Positions 28,613 through 37,941 are shown, numbered from the stretch's first letter. The stretch: DNA of 64,000 bases from Stakelama sediminis (GCF_014199335.1 NZ_JACIJI010000006.1:114826-178825), one strand, 5' to 3'. The notes: generated by a model not told the origin, from the letters alone. Numbers and translations are program-made.

Positions 28613-28875
28613 TGCAGGAGGACCTGCCCGGCTTCGCCGCGCCGGTGCACCGGGCGCTGGCCGAACCGATCCTGCTTGCGGGCGCTCCGCGCGCGCTTGC
28701 GATCGTCAACGGCACGCTCGCCGCGGCGATCGGCATTGGGCTGAGGCTCTGGGTCGCCGGTGTGGTGATGGCGATCGCCGGCCACGCGCTCGCCGTCTTC
28801 GCCGCGCGGCGCGACCCGCAGATCCTTCCCGTGGCGCGCCGCCACATCGCGCTGCCCACCCTCTTCGAAAGCTGA
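28612..28875 (+). CDS. trbD: TrbD, VirB3-like inner membrane protein
   Basis: An 87-residue protein with a charged N-terminus (GFAAPVHRALAEPILLAGAPR), typical of TrbD/VirB3, then two hydrophobic stretches. It supports pilus assembly with TrbE at the inner membrane. It starts in a TGATG overlap with trbC and ends four bases before trbE. Confidence 0.9.
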   Translation: MQEDLPGFAAPVHRALAEPILLAGAPRALAIVNGTLAAAIGIGLRLWVAGVVMAIAGHALAVFAARRDPQILPVARRHIALPTLFES

Positions 28876-28879
28876 TCCG

Positions 28880-31333
28880 ATGATGTTCTTACGCGAACAT
28901 GCCCGCCGCGCCTCCCGGCTTGCCGACTTCCTGCCCTGGGCCGCCCTGGTCGCGCCCGGCATCGTGCTCAATAAGGACGGAAGCTTCCTGCGCGTTGCCC
29001 GCTTCCGCGGTCCCGATCTCGACAGCGCGACCCAGGCCGAACTGATCGCGACCTCGGCCCGATTGAACAGCGCGCTGAAGCGGCTCGGCACCGGCTGGGC
29101 GATCTATGTCGATGCGCAGCGCAAGGCCTCGCCCAGCTATCCGGACTCCGACGGCTTCGCCGATCCGGTCTCGGCGCTAATCGACGAGGAACGGCGCGAC
29201 CAGTTCGAAGGCGGCGATGGCAACTTCACCAGCGTCTATCATCTGACGCTGCAATGGCTGCCGCCCGCCGACGACAGCAGCCGGGCATCCGCCATGCTCT
29301 ACGAGGGCGGCGCGGAAGGGATCGCCACCGCCGCAGACCATCTGGACGATTTCGAGCGCGATAGCGGCCGCCTGCTCGATCAGGTGGAAGGCGTCATGCC
29401 CGAAGCCCAATGGCTGGGCGACGTCGAGACGCTGAGCTATCTGCACGCCTGCATTTCGACGCACGCGCAGCGGATCGCCGTACCCGAGACGCCGATGCAC
29501 CTCGACGCGCTGCTCGCCGACGAAGTGCTGGTGGGCGGGCTCACGCCGCAACTGGGCGACAAGCATCTGCGCTGTCTCACCGTCACCGGCTTTCCGGCGG
29601 CGACGGTGCCGGGGATGCTCGACGACCTCAATCGCCTCGGCTTCGCCTATCGCTGGACAACGCGGGCGATATGCCTCGACAAGGTCGAGGCCCAGCGCAT
29701 GCTGACGCGCATTCGCCGGCTCTGGTTCGCGAAGCGCAAGAGCCTCGCCGCGATCGTCAAGGAAGTGCTGACCAACGAAGCGAGCGTGCTGGTCGACACC
29801 GACGCCGCCAACAAATCCGCCGAAGCCGACGCGGCGCTGCAGGACCTGGGCGCCGATGTCGCCGGCTATTGCTATGTCACGACGACGATCACGGTCCTGG
29901 GCGATAGCCCCAAGGAAGCCGATCTGCGCCTTGCCGCGATCGAGAAGATCGTACGCGGCCGCGACTTCGCCTGCATCGCCGAGAGTTTGAACGCGATCGA
30001 AGCCTGGCTGGGATCGCTCCCCGGCAACCCCTATGCGAATGTGCGCCAACCCCCGGTATCGACGATCAACCTGGCGCACATCATGCCGGTGTCTGCGGTC
30101 TGGGCCGGACAGGAGAGTGACGCGCATTTCCGGGCACCCCCGCTGTTCCATGCGCGCACGCAGGGCTCGACCCCGTTTCGTTTCTCGCTGCATGTTGGCG
30201 ATGTCGGGCATACGCTGGTGATCGGGCCGACCGGGTCGGGCAAGAGCGTGCTGCTCGCCTTCATGGCCCTACAGTTCCGGCGCTACCGGAACGCCCAGAT
30301 CTTCGCCTTCGACCATGGCGGTTCGATCCGCGCGGCGACCTTGGGCATGGGCGGTGAATGGCATGATCTCGGTGGTGCCCTTGGCGGCAATGCCGCGCCG
30401 GTGGCGCTCCAGCCGCTGGCAAAGATCGACGCGCCCGACGAGCGCGCCTGGGCCGCCGACTGGCTCGGCGCGATCCTGGGGCGCGAGGATTTCGCGATCA
30501 CGCCGGAAGTGAAGGAGCATCTCTGGACGGCGCTCGGCAGCCTTGCCGATGCGCCGGTCCAGCAACGCTCGCTGACGGGGCTCGCCGTCCTCATCCAGGC
30601 CTCAGGGCTCAAGCGTGCGCTCGCGCCCTATACGCTCGACGGTCCCTATGGCCGGCTCCTCGATGCTGATGCGGAAAGTTTCGGGACCGGGGAGGTCCAG
30701 GCTTTCGAGACCGAGGGGCTCGTGGGCACACAGGCGGCGCCCGCGGTGCTTGCCTACCTCTTCCACCGGATCGGCCGGCGCCTCGATGGGCGGCCGACCC
30801 TGATCCTGATCGACGAGGGCTGGCTCGCGCTCGACGATCCGCTGTTCGGACGCCAGCTAAAGGAGTGGCTGAAGACGCTGCGCAAGAAGAATGCGAGCGT
30901 CGTGTTCGCAACGCAAAGCTTGGCCGACATAGAAGGCAGCGCAATCGCGCCCGCGATCATCGAGAGCTGCCCAAACCGGCTGTTCCTCGCCAACGAACGC
31001 GCGCTCGAACCACAGATCCGGCAAATCTACCGCCGCTTCGGGCTCAACGACCGGCAGATCGAGATCATCGCCTCGGCCACCCCCAAGCGCGACTATTATT
31101 GCCAGTCGGCGCTCGGCAACCGCCTGTTCGATCTCGGCCTCGGCCCGCTGGCGCTCGCTTTCGCCGCCGCCTCGTCCCGGTCCGACCTCAATGCGATCGG
31201 CGCGCTCCTCGCGCGCGATGGCCCTGCGCGCTTCGCCGAGAGCTGGCTCCGCCATCGCGGCCTTGGCTGGGCGGCCGACCTCGTCGCTTCCGATCCTCTT
31301 TCCTCCCTCGAACCCCAGGAGACTTTGGCATGA
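28880..31333 (+). CDS. trbE: TrbE, VirB4-like conjugation ATPase
   Basis: An 817-residue VirB4 homologue. Walker A GPTGSGKSVLLAF lies near residue 450, Walker B LILIDEGWLALDD near 640, and VFATQSLADIEGSAIAP follows. The N-terminal half is the usual TrbE-type CagE domain. It is the largest ATPase of the mating-pair apparatus and drives pilus subunit handling. A second in-frame ATG at 28883 is equally possible. It overlaps trbJ by four bases. Confidence 0.95.
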   Translation: MMFLREHARRASRLADFLPWAALVAPGIVLNKDGSFLRVARFRGPDLDSATQAELIATSARLNSALKRLGTGWAIYVDAQRKASPSYPDSDGFADPVSALIDEERRDQFEGGDGNFTSVYHLTLQWLPPADDSSRASAMLYEGGAEGIATAADHLDDFERDSGRLLDQVEGVMPEAQWLGDVETLSYLHACISTHAQRIAVPETPMHLDALLADEVLVGGLTPQLGDKHLRCLTVTGFPAATVPGMLDDLNRLGFAYRWTTRAICLDKVEAQRMLTRIRRLWFAKRKSLAAIVKEVLTNEASVLVDTDAANKSAEADAALQDLGADVAGYCYVTTTITVLGDSPKEADLRLAAIEKIVRGRDFACIAESLNAIEAWLGSLPGNPYANVRQPPVSTINLAHIMPVSAVWAGQESDAHFRAPPLFHARTQGSTPFRFSLHVGDVGHTLVIGPTGSGKSVLLAFMALQFRRYRNAQIFAFDHGGSIRAATLGMGGEWHDLGGALGGNAAPVALQPLAKIDAPDERAWAADWLGAILGREDFAITPEVKEHLWTALGSLADAPVQQRSLTGLAVLIQASGLKRALAPYTLDGPYGRLLDADAESFGTGEVQAFETEGLVGTQAAPAVLAYLFHRIGRRLDGRPTLILIDEGWLALDDPLFGRQLKEWLKTLRKKNASVVFATQSLADIEGSAIAPAIIESCPNRLFLANERALEPQIRQIYRRFGLNDRQIEIIASATPKRDYYCQSALGNRLFDLGLGPLALAFAAASSRSDLNAIGALLARDGPARFAESWLRHRGLGWAADLVASDPLSSLEPQETLA

Positions 31334-32076
31334 CCCGATTTCGCCTATCTCGTTCGTTGCTGCTCGGTGCCTGCATGCTGGGCATGGTGGTTGCAACGCC
31401 GGCCAGTGCGCAGTTCGGCGGGATCGTCTTCGATCCCAGCAACTATGCGCAGAACGTGCTGACCGCCGCCCGCAGCCTGCAGCAGATCAACAACCAGATC
31501 ACGTCATTGCAGAACCAGGCGCAGAGCCTGATCAATCAGGCGCGCAATCTCGCCTCGCTTCCGACCAACGCGCTCTCGGGGATCCAGCAGTCGCTGGCCC
31601 GGACCCAGGCGCTGATCGCGCAGGCCCGCCAGATCGCCTACAACGTCCAGAATATCGATAAGGTGTTCCAGGCGCGCTATCCGACCGGGTCGCTCGCCGG
31701 AACGTCGTCGCAGCAGCTTGTCGCCGATGCCGACACGCGCTGGCAGGATGCCGTCGGCGCTTTCCAGGACTCGCTCGAGACGCAGGCGACGATCATCACC
31801 AATCTGGGCGATACGCGCGCGCAGACCCAGACCCTGGTGACCGCGAGCCAGAACGCCACCGGCGCGCTGCAGGCAGCCCAGGCGGGCAATCAGCTGGTGG
31901 CGCTGCAGACGCGCCAGATCGCGGACCTCACCGCCCTGATGGCGGCGCAGAACCGCGCCGCGAGCATCGCCGCCGCGCGCGCGGCCGCTGACGAAGCGCA
32001 GGGACGCGAGCAGACCAGGCGGTTTCTGGCAGCCGGCTCCGGTTACGTCAGCCAGAACGTGACGCTGTTCCAATGA
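31330..32076 (+). CDS. trbJ: TrbJ, VirB5-like periplasmic pilus protein
   Basis: A 248-residue protein. Residues 1-27 are a signal peptide (LLLGACMLGMVVATPASAQ). Residues 35-100 are a Gln/Asn-rich coiled coil (QQINNQITSLQNQAQSLINQ), with further helices to the end, as in TrbJ/VirB5 pilus-tip proteins. ATGA overlaps join it to trbE and trbK. Confidence 0.92.
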   Translation: MTRFRLSRSLLLGACMLGMVVATPASAQFGGIVFDPSNYAQNVLTAARSLQQINNQITSLQNQAQSLINQARNLASLPTNALSGIQQSLARTQALIAQARQIAYNVQNIDKVFQARYPTGSLAGTSSQQLVADADTRWQDAVGAFQDSLETQATIITNLGDTRAQTQTLVTASQNATGALQAAQAGNQLVALQTRQIADLTALMAAQNRAASIAAARAAADEAQGREQTRRFLAAGSGYVSQNVTLFQ

Positions 32077-32411
32077 CTGGCGAGCCGGAAAGGGAGGACG
32101 CGGCCCCGCCGCGGCGTTTCGGGTGGCGAACCCTCGCCATTGCTGGAGCGGTGGGCGTCGTCGGGTTCGCGGCGGTGCTGGCACGGCACACGCTGGTGGA
32201 GTCGGCGGCGCACTATGCCGTCGTCGAGGACGACACGGCGCCTTCTGCAAATCCCCGGGACGCCTTGTCGGTCGAACTCAGCCGCTGCCGTTCGCTCGAA
32301 GCGGGCACCGACGAGGCCGGCTGCCGTGCGGCGTGGGAGGCCAATCGCCGTCGCTTCTTCGGCGACGCCAGGGCGGCCGACGCCGCACCTCCCGCGAACG
32401 CGGCAGAATAG
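32073..32411 (+). CDS. trbK: TrbK-alt-like putative entry exclusion protein
   Basis: A 112-residue protein with one membrane segment (TLAIAGAVGVVGFAAVLA, about residues 19-36) and a short C-terminal domain with CRSLEAGTDEAGCRAAWEANRRRFF. That two-Cys pattern is typical of the alphaproteobacterial TrbK-alt family. Position between trbJ and trbL is canonical. It would block mating with a cell already holding the element. Confidence 0.8.
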   Translation: MTGEPEREDAAPPRRFGWRTLAIAGAVGVVGFAAVLARHTLVESAAHYAVVEDDTAPSANPRDALSVELSRCRSLEAGTDEAGCRAAWEANRRRFFGDARAADAAPPANAAE

Positions 32412-32423
32412 GAGCCTCGGGTC

Positions 32424-33746
32424 ATGGGCGGCACCGGCGTCATCGACCAGTTTCTCGATATCTTCGCGCGTTATATCGACAGCGGCTTCGGGCTGATCCG
32501 GGGCGATGTCGGGTTCCTCGCGAGCACGCTGATCGTCATCGACGTGACGCTGGCCTTCCTGTTCTGGAGCTTCGATGCCGGCGAGGAAATCCTCGCGCGG
32601 CTGGTGAGGAAGACGCTGCAGGTCGGTTTCTTCGCCTTCCTGATCTCGAACTGGAACGGCCTTGCGAAAATCATTTACTTGAGCTTCTCCGGGATTGGCC
32701 TCAAGGCGGCCGGCGCGGGAAGCCCAAGCGATCTGCTCCATCCCGGCAAGATCGCCCAGATCGGCATCGATGCCGGGCGGCCGCTGCTCGATCAGGCCGC
32801 CTTGCTGGTGGGGCCGGTCGGCATCTTCACCAACTTCGTCCAGATCGCAGTGTTGTTGCTGGCCTGGGCGATCGTGCTGCTCGCCTTCTTCATCATCGCG
32901 ATCCAGCTGTTCGTCACGCTCATCGAGTTCAAGCTGACGACGCTCGCGGGCTTCGTGCTCGTGCCTTTCGGCCTCTTTGGCCGCACCGCGTTCCTCGCCG
33001 AGCGGGTGCTCGGCAATGTGATGGCGACGGGCGTTAAGGTGCTGGTGCTCGCGGTCATCATCGGCATCGGTTCGACTATCTTCCAGCAATTCATGGTGAG
33101 CTTCGGCGCGACGCCGCCGACGCTCGAAGAGGTCGCCTCGATCGCGCTCGCGAGCCTCACCCTTCTCGGCCTCGCGATCTTCGGACCCGGAATTGCCTCG
33201 GGCCTCATCGGCGGCGGCCCGCAACTGGGCGCGGGCGCGGCGATCGCCACCGGGGCGACCGTCGCGGGGATCGGCGCGGCGACGACCATGGGCGTCGCCG
33301 GGGCCGCAGGGCTTGCCGGCCGCGCCGGGTCGGCCGCCGCATCCACCCTTTCCCGATCCGCCGGTTCGCCCAGTTCCGGGCCTTCCGGAGCAGGCGGATC
33401 CCCGTCGCCGCCCGCCCCCCAGGCGCCGACGGGCGGCGCTCCGACGGCTCCCCCACCGTCCGGAGCGCCGGGCGGCGGGGCGGCGGCAGGTGCCTCGGCC
33501 GGTGATGCTGCCATGGCCGACGCCAGCGAGAGCACGGCCGCCAATGAAGGCTCGAGCGCTCCTGAAGCGCTGACGTCCGAGAACGGCACAGCCCCGACAG
33601 CAACACAGGCACCGACGCCGGACTGGGCCAAGCGCCTGCGCCGCCGTCAGGCGATGGTGCAAGGCGCGACGCTGGCCGCGCACACGCTTCGCTCGGCCGA
33701 TCATCACGGCGGCTCGGCGCATATTTCCCTGGAGGATCGCTCATGA
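32424..33746 (+). CDS. trbL: TrbL, VirB6-like polytopic inner membrane protein
   Basis: A 440-residue protein. The first 300 residues have six or so hydrophobic segments (LIVIDVTLAFLFWSFDAG, VQIAVLLLAWAIVLLAFFIIAI, VLVLAVIIGIGSTIFQ, LASLTLLGLAIFGPGIASG). The C-terminal 120 residues are rich in Gly, Ala, Pro and Ser and end in a basic patch. This matches TrbL, which forms the inner membrane platform of the channel. It overlaps trbF by four bases. Confidence 0.92.
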   Translation: MGGTGVIDQFLDIFARYIDSGFGLIRGDVGFLASTLIVIDVTLAFLFWSFDAGEEILARLVRKTLQVGFFAFLISNWNGLAKIIYLSFSGIGLKAAGAGSPSDLLHPGKIAQIGIDAGRPLLDQAALLVGPVGIFTNFVQIAVLLLAWAIVLLAFFIIAIQLFVTLIEFKLTTLAGFVLVPFGLFGRTAFLAERVLGNVMATGVKVLVLAVIIGIGSTIFQQFMVSFGATPPTLEEVASIALASLTLLGLAIFGPGIASGLIGGGPQLGAGAAIATGATVAGIGAATTMGVAGAAGLAGRAGSAAASTLSRSAGSPSSGPSGAGGSPSPPAPQAPTGGAPTAPPPSGAPGGGAAAGASAGDAAMADASESTAANEGSSAPEALTSENGTAPTATQAPTPDWAKRLRRRQAMVQGATLAAHTLRSADHHGGSAHISLEDRS

Positions 33747-34432
33747 ACCCTTTTCGACGCAGTGGGTCGCGCTTCGGCCGCGAGCCGGTTCCTGAAACCC
33801 CTTATCAGCGGGCCGGACAGGTCTGGGATGACCGGATGGGATCGGCACGGAGCCAAGCGCATAGCTGGCGCCTGATGGCGTTCGGCGCGATGGCGCTGCT
33901 CTCGCTTTCGGTCGCCGACAATCTGCGGCTCCGGTTCGGGAGCCGGATCGTGCCCTATGTGGTTGAGGTGGATCGCTTGGGTGCGGCGCGCAGCGTGTCG
34001 CCGGCGGAAGCCGACTATCGTCCGACCGACCCGCAGATCGCCTGGCATCTGGCGCGGTTTATCGAAAATGTCCGTTCGCGTCCCGCCGATCCGATCGTGC
34101 TGCGGGAGAATCTGAAGTCCGCCTATGACTTCACGACCCAGCAGGGCGCGGCCGTCCTCAACGACTATGCGCGCGCCGCGGATCCGTTCGCCGATCTCGC
34201 GAACACCCAGGTGTCGGTCGACGTCAAGAATGTCGTGCGCGCTTCGGCCGACAGTTTCCGGGTCGCCTGGGACGAGCGGCGCTACGATCACGGGCAACTC
34301 AGCGCCACCACCCACTGGACCGCAATCCTCACCGTCGTCGTGCGCACTCCGACCGATGCTGCGACGCTCAGCCGCAATCCACTCGGCATCTACGTTGAGG
34401 CGATCAGCTGGTCGCAGGATCTTGGAGAATGA
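33743..34432 (+). CDS. trbF: TrbF, VirB8-like assembly protein
   Basis: A 229-residue VirB8-type protein. TPYQRAGQVWDDRMG is the family's cytoplasmic signature, a membrane segment follows (LMAFGAMALLSLSVAD), and the periplasmic domain contains VPYVVEVDRLG and LGIYVEAISWSQ. It nucleates assembly of the transfer complex. ATGA overlaps on both sides. Confidence 0.95.
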   Translation: MNPFRRSGSRFGREPVPETPYQRAGQVWDDRMGSARSQAHSWRLMAFGAMALLSLSVADNLRLRFGSRIVPYVVEVDRLGAARSVSPAEADYRPTDPQIAWHLARFIENVRSRPADPIVLRENLKSAYDFTTQQGAAVLNDYARAADPFADLANTQVSVDVKNVVRASADSFRVAWDERRYDHGQLSATTHWTAILTVVVRTPTDAATLSRNPLGIYVEAISWSQDLGE

Positions 34433-35283
34433 CCATGACCAAATTCCCGTTCGTCATCGCCGCACTGATGTTGCCGGCACCAGCATTAGCCAACACTCCG
34501 CCCAAAGGGCCGCAATTCGTGGCGGCCGCTACGCAGGCCGCTCGCGTGGCTCCACGTGCCTCGGGTTGGCAGGGCGCCACTCAATTGTTCGTCTATGCGC
34601 CGGGCGGGCTTTATGAGGTCTATGCGGCAGTCGGCCAGGTGACCGACATTGTGCTGCAAGAAGGCGAGACGCTGTCGGACACCGGCGCGGTCGCGGCCGG
34701 GGATACCGTACGCTGGGTGATCGGCGAAGCCGCGAGCGGCAGCGGCGCGAGCCGGCGCACGCACATATTGGTGAAGCCGACCGATCCGGGCCTTGTCACC
34801 AATCTCGTGATCAATACCGACCGGCGCACCTACCATGTCGAACTGCGCTCGACGGGCGCGACCTATATGGCGAGCGTCGCCTTCGCCTATCCGCAGGATG
34901 AGCTGATCGCGATCCGGGCGCAAAGGCAAGCGCGGGAGACCTATGCGGCGACCCAGGTCCAGACCGGCATCGATCCTGCGATGCTCGACTTCTCCTATCG
35001 GCTCAAGGGCGCGCACCCAGCGTGGCGGCCGACCGAGGTCTTCGACGATGGCGCGAAAACCTACATCCTCTTCCCGGCCGACATCGCCCAGAGCGAACTG
35101 CCGCCGTTGTTCCTGGTCGGGGAGAGCGGCAAAGCCGCCAAGGCCGAACTCGTCAATTACAGGGTTTCCGGGCGCTACATGGTAGTCGACCGGCTGTTCT
35201 CGGTCGCGGAACTCAGGCTCGGCACCAAGAAGCAGCAGATCGTGCGGATCGAGCGCACCAGCGGATGGGGGCGCCGGCCATGA
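34429..35283 (+). CDS. trbG: TrbG, VirB9-like outer channel protein
   Basis: A protein of 282-284 residues; ATG 34429 overlaps the trbF stop and ATG 34435 is an alternative. A signal peptide (FVIAALMLPAPALA) leads a VirB9-type domain: QLFVYAPGGLYEVYAAVGQVTDI, RTHILVKPTDPGLVTNL, and IDPAMLDFSYRL with WRPTEVFDDG. It forms part of the outer membrane core with TrbI. Its stop overlaps trbI. Confidence 0.95.
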   Translation: MTMTKFPFVIAALMLPAPALANTPPKGPQFVAAATQAARVAPRASGWQGATQLFVYAPGGLYEVYAAVGQVTDIVLQEGETLSDTGAVAAGDTVRWVIGEAASGSGASRRTHILVKPTDPGLVTNLVINTDRRTYHVELRSTGATYMASVAFAYPQDELIAIRAQRQARETYAATQVQTGIDPAMLDFSYRLKGAHPAWRPTEVFDDGAKTYILFPADIAQSELPPLFLVGESGKAAKAELVNYRVSGRYMVVDRLFSVAELRLGTKKQQIVRIERTSGWGRRP

Positions 35284-36485
35284 TCGAGCGCGATGAGCGG
35301 GAGGGCGCGCGCCCGGATGAGGGCAAGCCGATCTCGACGCGCGCTGCGCCGCCAAAACCGCGCCGCCTGTCGCGCAAGGCGCTTGCCTTGCTGACGGGCG
35401 TCGGCGCAATCGCCATTGCGGGCGCGCTGGGCTACAGTCTGACGGCCAGCCATCATGCCGAGGCGCCCCAGGAGAGCGTGACGGTCGATCGCAATCCGGG
35501 CGGCGATGCGCTCGCCGATGCGCCCAGGGATTATGGGGATCTCGCCAAGTCGGCATCGGGGGGCATCGGGCCTCCGGGGAATCCAGGCGAGCCCCAGACC
35601 CCAGAGCCCAATCCTGACCTTGGCTCTCAGACGTCCGCGCCAGGTGCGGACGCCGCATCCGCCGAGGCGCAGCGCCGCCGTCAACAGCGCGATAGCGCAC
35701 GGTCGAGCAAGCTGTTCACCGGCAGCAGCGAGCGCGCGAGCGCGAGCTCGTCCGGGTCCGAGGCTGCGCCCCCTCTTTCCGGCCAGGTCGAAGGACCAGC
35801 CCAAGCGGCAGGCAGCAATCCGGACGATCAGGATCGCAAGGCGGCCTTTGTGGCCGGAAAGGGCGCTTCGCCGACGGTCAATGCAGGACGCCTCATGGTT
35901 CCGGCGGGCGACTATGTTATCGACGCGGGATCGACGATCGCTGCCGCATTGATCACCGGCCTGTCGTCCGACCTTCCCGGCCAAGTCGTCGCCCAGGTCA
36001 CCGAGAATGTCTATGACAGCGTCACCGGCCAGACGCTGCTCATTCCGCAGGGCACGCGGCTCCTCGGCGATTATGACGCGCGGGTGAGTTTCGGGCAGTC
36101 CCGCGCGCTGGTGGTGTGGACACGGATGATCCTGCCCGATGGACGCTCGATCGCTCTCGATCGCATGGTCGGCACCGATCCATCGGGCCAATCGGGGTTC
36201 GCCGACCGCGTGCATACCCACACCGGCAAGCTGGTGGTCGCCGGCATCCTCTCGACCCTGTTCGGGGTCGGGGCCAACGTCGCAACGGGCGGCGGCGGCA
36301 GCAACGGCGACATCGCCTATGCTATTCGCGAGAGTGCGGGCCGCTCGGTCGAGAGCGCGGGCGACAAGATCGTCGAGCGGCAGCTCGATGTACAGCCGAC
36401 GATCACTATCCGGCCGGGTGCACGGGTCCGCGTGCTGGTGGGGCGCGATTTGGTGCTCGCCCCTTGGCGGACGAGCGGTGCCTAG
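35280..36485 (+). CDS. trbI: TrbI, VirB10-like channel protein
   Basis: A 401-residue VirB10 homologue. A short cytoplasmic start and a membrane helix (ALALLTGVGAIAIAGALGY) lead to a Pro/Ser-rich linker, then the conserved domain with VPAGDYVIDAGSTIAAALITGL, IPQGTRLLGDYDA and FADRVHTHTG. It spans both membranes and links energy to gating. It ends the trb operon; the next gene faces the other way, so no DUF2274 gene follows on this strand as it often does. Confidence 0.95.
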   Translation: MIERDEREGARPDEGKPISTRAAPPKPRRLSRKALALLTGVGAIAIAGALGYSLTASHHAEAPQESVTVDRNPGGDALADAPRDYGDLAKSASGGIGPPGNPGEPQTPEPNPDLGSQTSAPGADAASAEAQRRRQQRDSARSSKLFTGSSERASASSSGSEAAPPLSGQVEGPAQAAGSNPDDQDRKAAFVAGKGASPTVNAGRLMVPAGDYVIDAGSTIAAALITGLSSDLPGQVVAQVTENVYDSVTGQTLLIPQGTRLLGDYDARVSFGQSRALVVWTRMILPDGRSIALDRMVGTDPSGQSGFADRVHTHTGKLVVAGILSTLFGVGANVATGGGGSNGDIAYAIRESAGRSVESAGDKIVERQLDVQPTITIRPGARVRVLVGRDLVLAPWRTSGA

Positions 36486-36495
36486 GAAGATAAAT

Positions 36496-36666
36496 TCAAG
36501 GGGAAGGCGGCTGCCCCTCGGTCAGCATATGCAGCGCCTCGACGGCGTGATCGAGATAATTGACGACCATCTCCTCTTCGGACCGATCGAGCATGTGCCG
36601 CGCGAGATCAATCAAGCGCTCGGCCTCCGCGTGGCGGACTGCGGCATTGGCATCTGAGGTAGACAT
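36496..36666 (-). CDS. 56-residue helical protein, unknown
   Basis: The minus strand from ATG 36666 to TGA 36496 encodes 56 residues with strong helical character: SDANAAVRHAEAERLIDLA, RHMLDRSEEEMVVNYLDHA and EALHMLTE. GGAAG lies six bases before the ATG. It is divergent from an XRE regulator across tandem operator-like repeats, and convergent with trbI. The composition suggests a small dimeric regulator or partner of the XRE protein. I do not recognise the family. Confidence 0.6.
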   Translation of the reverse strand: MSTSDANAAVRHAEAERLIDLARHMLDRSEEEMVVNYLDHAVEALHMLTEGQPPSP

Positions 36667-36713
36667 TGGGGACTTCCGAACTGCGAGTTGCGACCCTCGA
36701 TATGGTAACGAAT

Positions 36714-36743
36714 AGGAACGATCGTTCCTAGAACGATAGTTCC
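36714..36743. promoter_or_regulatory. tandem operator-like palindromes before the XRE gene
   Basis: AGGAACGATCGTTCCT (36714-36729) is a perfect 16-base palindrome. It is followed at once by AGAACGATAGTTCC (36730-36743), an imperfect second copy with the same GAACGAT and GTTCC half-sites. Two adjacent dimer sites 22 bases before the XRE start, in a divergent gap, are typical of a phage-like autoregulatory switch. Confidence 0.75.
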
Positions 36744-36764
36744 GACGGCGTGATTAAGTGCCAG

Positions 36765-36986
36765 ATGGACCTCCGGGAAATTCTTGCAACGAATCTTCGA
36801 CGTATTCGTAACGAGACTGGACGCACCCAGGAGGAAATGGCGCATATTCTTGGCGTGAGCTCGCGTTATCTGGGATCGATCGAGCGATGCCGGGTCTCGC
36901 CGAGCGTGACAATGCTCGGCAAGTTCGCGGATGCACTGGGTGTGACGGCGTGCCATCTCATTAGCCCGGCGAAGACAACTCACTAG
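36765..36986 (+). CDS. XRE-family HTH regulator
   Basis: A 73-residue lone HTH_3 domain: LATNLRRIRNETGRTQEEMAHILGVSSRYLGSIERCRVSPSVTMLGKFADALGV. This is the Cro/CI fold without any other domain. ATG 36765 is preferred; GTG 36750 would add five residues. It probably binds the tandem palindromes upstream and controls itself and the divergent 56-residue gene, perhaps tuning transfer. Its 3' end overlaps the convergent LysR gene by 26 bases. Confidence 0.88.
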   Translation: MDLREILATNLRRIRNETGRTQEEMAHILGVSSRYLGSIERCRVSPSVTMLGKFADALGVTACHLISPAKTTH

Positions 36987-37941
36987 CCGCTCCGCAGTCT
37001 GCGGCATAGCGGCGAACGCAAGCCAAAAGCGCGTGGCGAAGCGGGTTGCAGTCATGCTTGGGCCAGAGAGCTTCGATGCAGATTGACGCATTATCTTCGT
37101 AGATCGGCCGATAGGCGACGTCCGCCAGCGGCTGTATGGTCGAAGCTAAGAGAAGCGTCGCGCCCAAGCCACGTCTGACCATTTCGATGAGAGTGCCGCG
37201 CGAAACGTCGTGAAGGTAGCAGTCGAGCGGAAGGTCGCCCATGCGCGCCGCCAGTGCACGATAGTCCGACAGGTCGCCATCGTTCGATCGCAAGATCACA
37301 GACACGGATGATAGGTCAGACCATTGCAATTTGGGGTTTGCGACAAGCGGGTGGTGCGCAGGCAACGCCACGACCAGACGGTCGGCCCAAAGTCGTTCCT
37401 GAACATTCACACCGCCATCGACTTCAGGGTGGAGAGCCATGAACATGATGTCGAGCGACTCCTCGTTGAGCCGGCGATAGAGATCACCGGGCGGCCCTTC
37501 GACTAGTTGGAACTGGACTCCCGGACGCTCCGCGCGAAGCTCGACAAGGCTGTCGATCACAGGACCGAACGCAAGTGCCGGATGAATGCCGACGGTGAGC
37601 GAACCGGCCCGGCTTTGGGCAGTGGCGAAAGCGCGGTCGATCTGCCGGTCGACCGTGAACAGCAGCAGCTTTGCCGAAGGCAATATCGCTTGCCCGATCG
37701 GCGTGAGTGTCACCGGAGAACCGCGGCGGCGTACGAACAGATCGCCCCCGTAAAGTTCCTCAAGCCGGGCGATGGCTTGGCTGACCGCGGGCTGGCTGAT
37801 CCCGAGTTGACGGGCTGCCTCGGCAAAGCTGCGGGTTTCCGTGACCTTGAGAAACGCCTCGAGCTGGCGAAACTCAGGACGGCGGTTGGATCGCGGGGCG
37901 TTATGGAATTCGCCAAGGCCAGTCATGACCTTCTTAGGCAT
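36961..37941 (-). CDS. LysR-family transcriptional regulator
   Basis: A regulator of about 326 residues. The N-terminal HTH is RQLEAFLKVTETRSFAEAARQLGISQPAVSQAIARLEE, followed by GDLFVRRRGSPVTLTPIG and a two-lobed effector domain (SLTVGIHPALAFGPV, DIMFMALHP). I chose ATG 37941; ATG 37926 is also possible. Such proteins usually control a divergent gene, but no gene lies directly upstream. LysR genes next to trb loci are common in sphingomonads as I recall, though the target here is unknown. Confidence 0.88.
   Translation of the reverse strand: MPKKVMTGLGEFHNAPRSNRRPEFRQLEAFLKVTETRSFAEAARQLGISQPAVSQAIARLEELYGGDLFVRRRGSPVTLTPIGQAILPSAKLLLFTVDRQIDRAFATAQSRAGSLTVGIHPALAFGPVIDSLVELRAERPGVQFQLVEGPPGDLYRRLNEESLDIMFMALHPEVDGGVNVQERLWADRLVVALPAHHPLVANPKLQWSDLSSVSVILRSNDGDLSDYRALAARMGDLPLDCYLHDVSRGTLIEMVRRGLGATLLLASTIQPLADVAYRPIYEDNASICIEALWPKHDCNPLRHALLACVRRYAADCGAASELSSPG

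Noticed and set aside
32043..33722. 559-residue leftward frame opposite trbK and trbL
   Set aside because: Antisense to well-supported transfer genes, with Arg/Gly-rich shadow composition.
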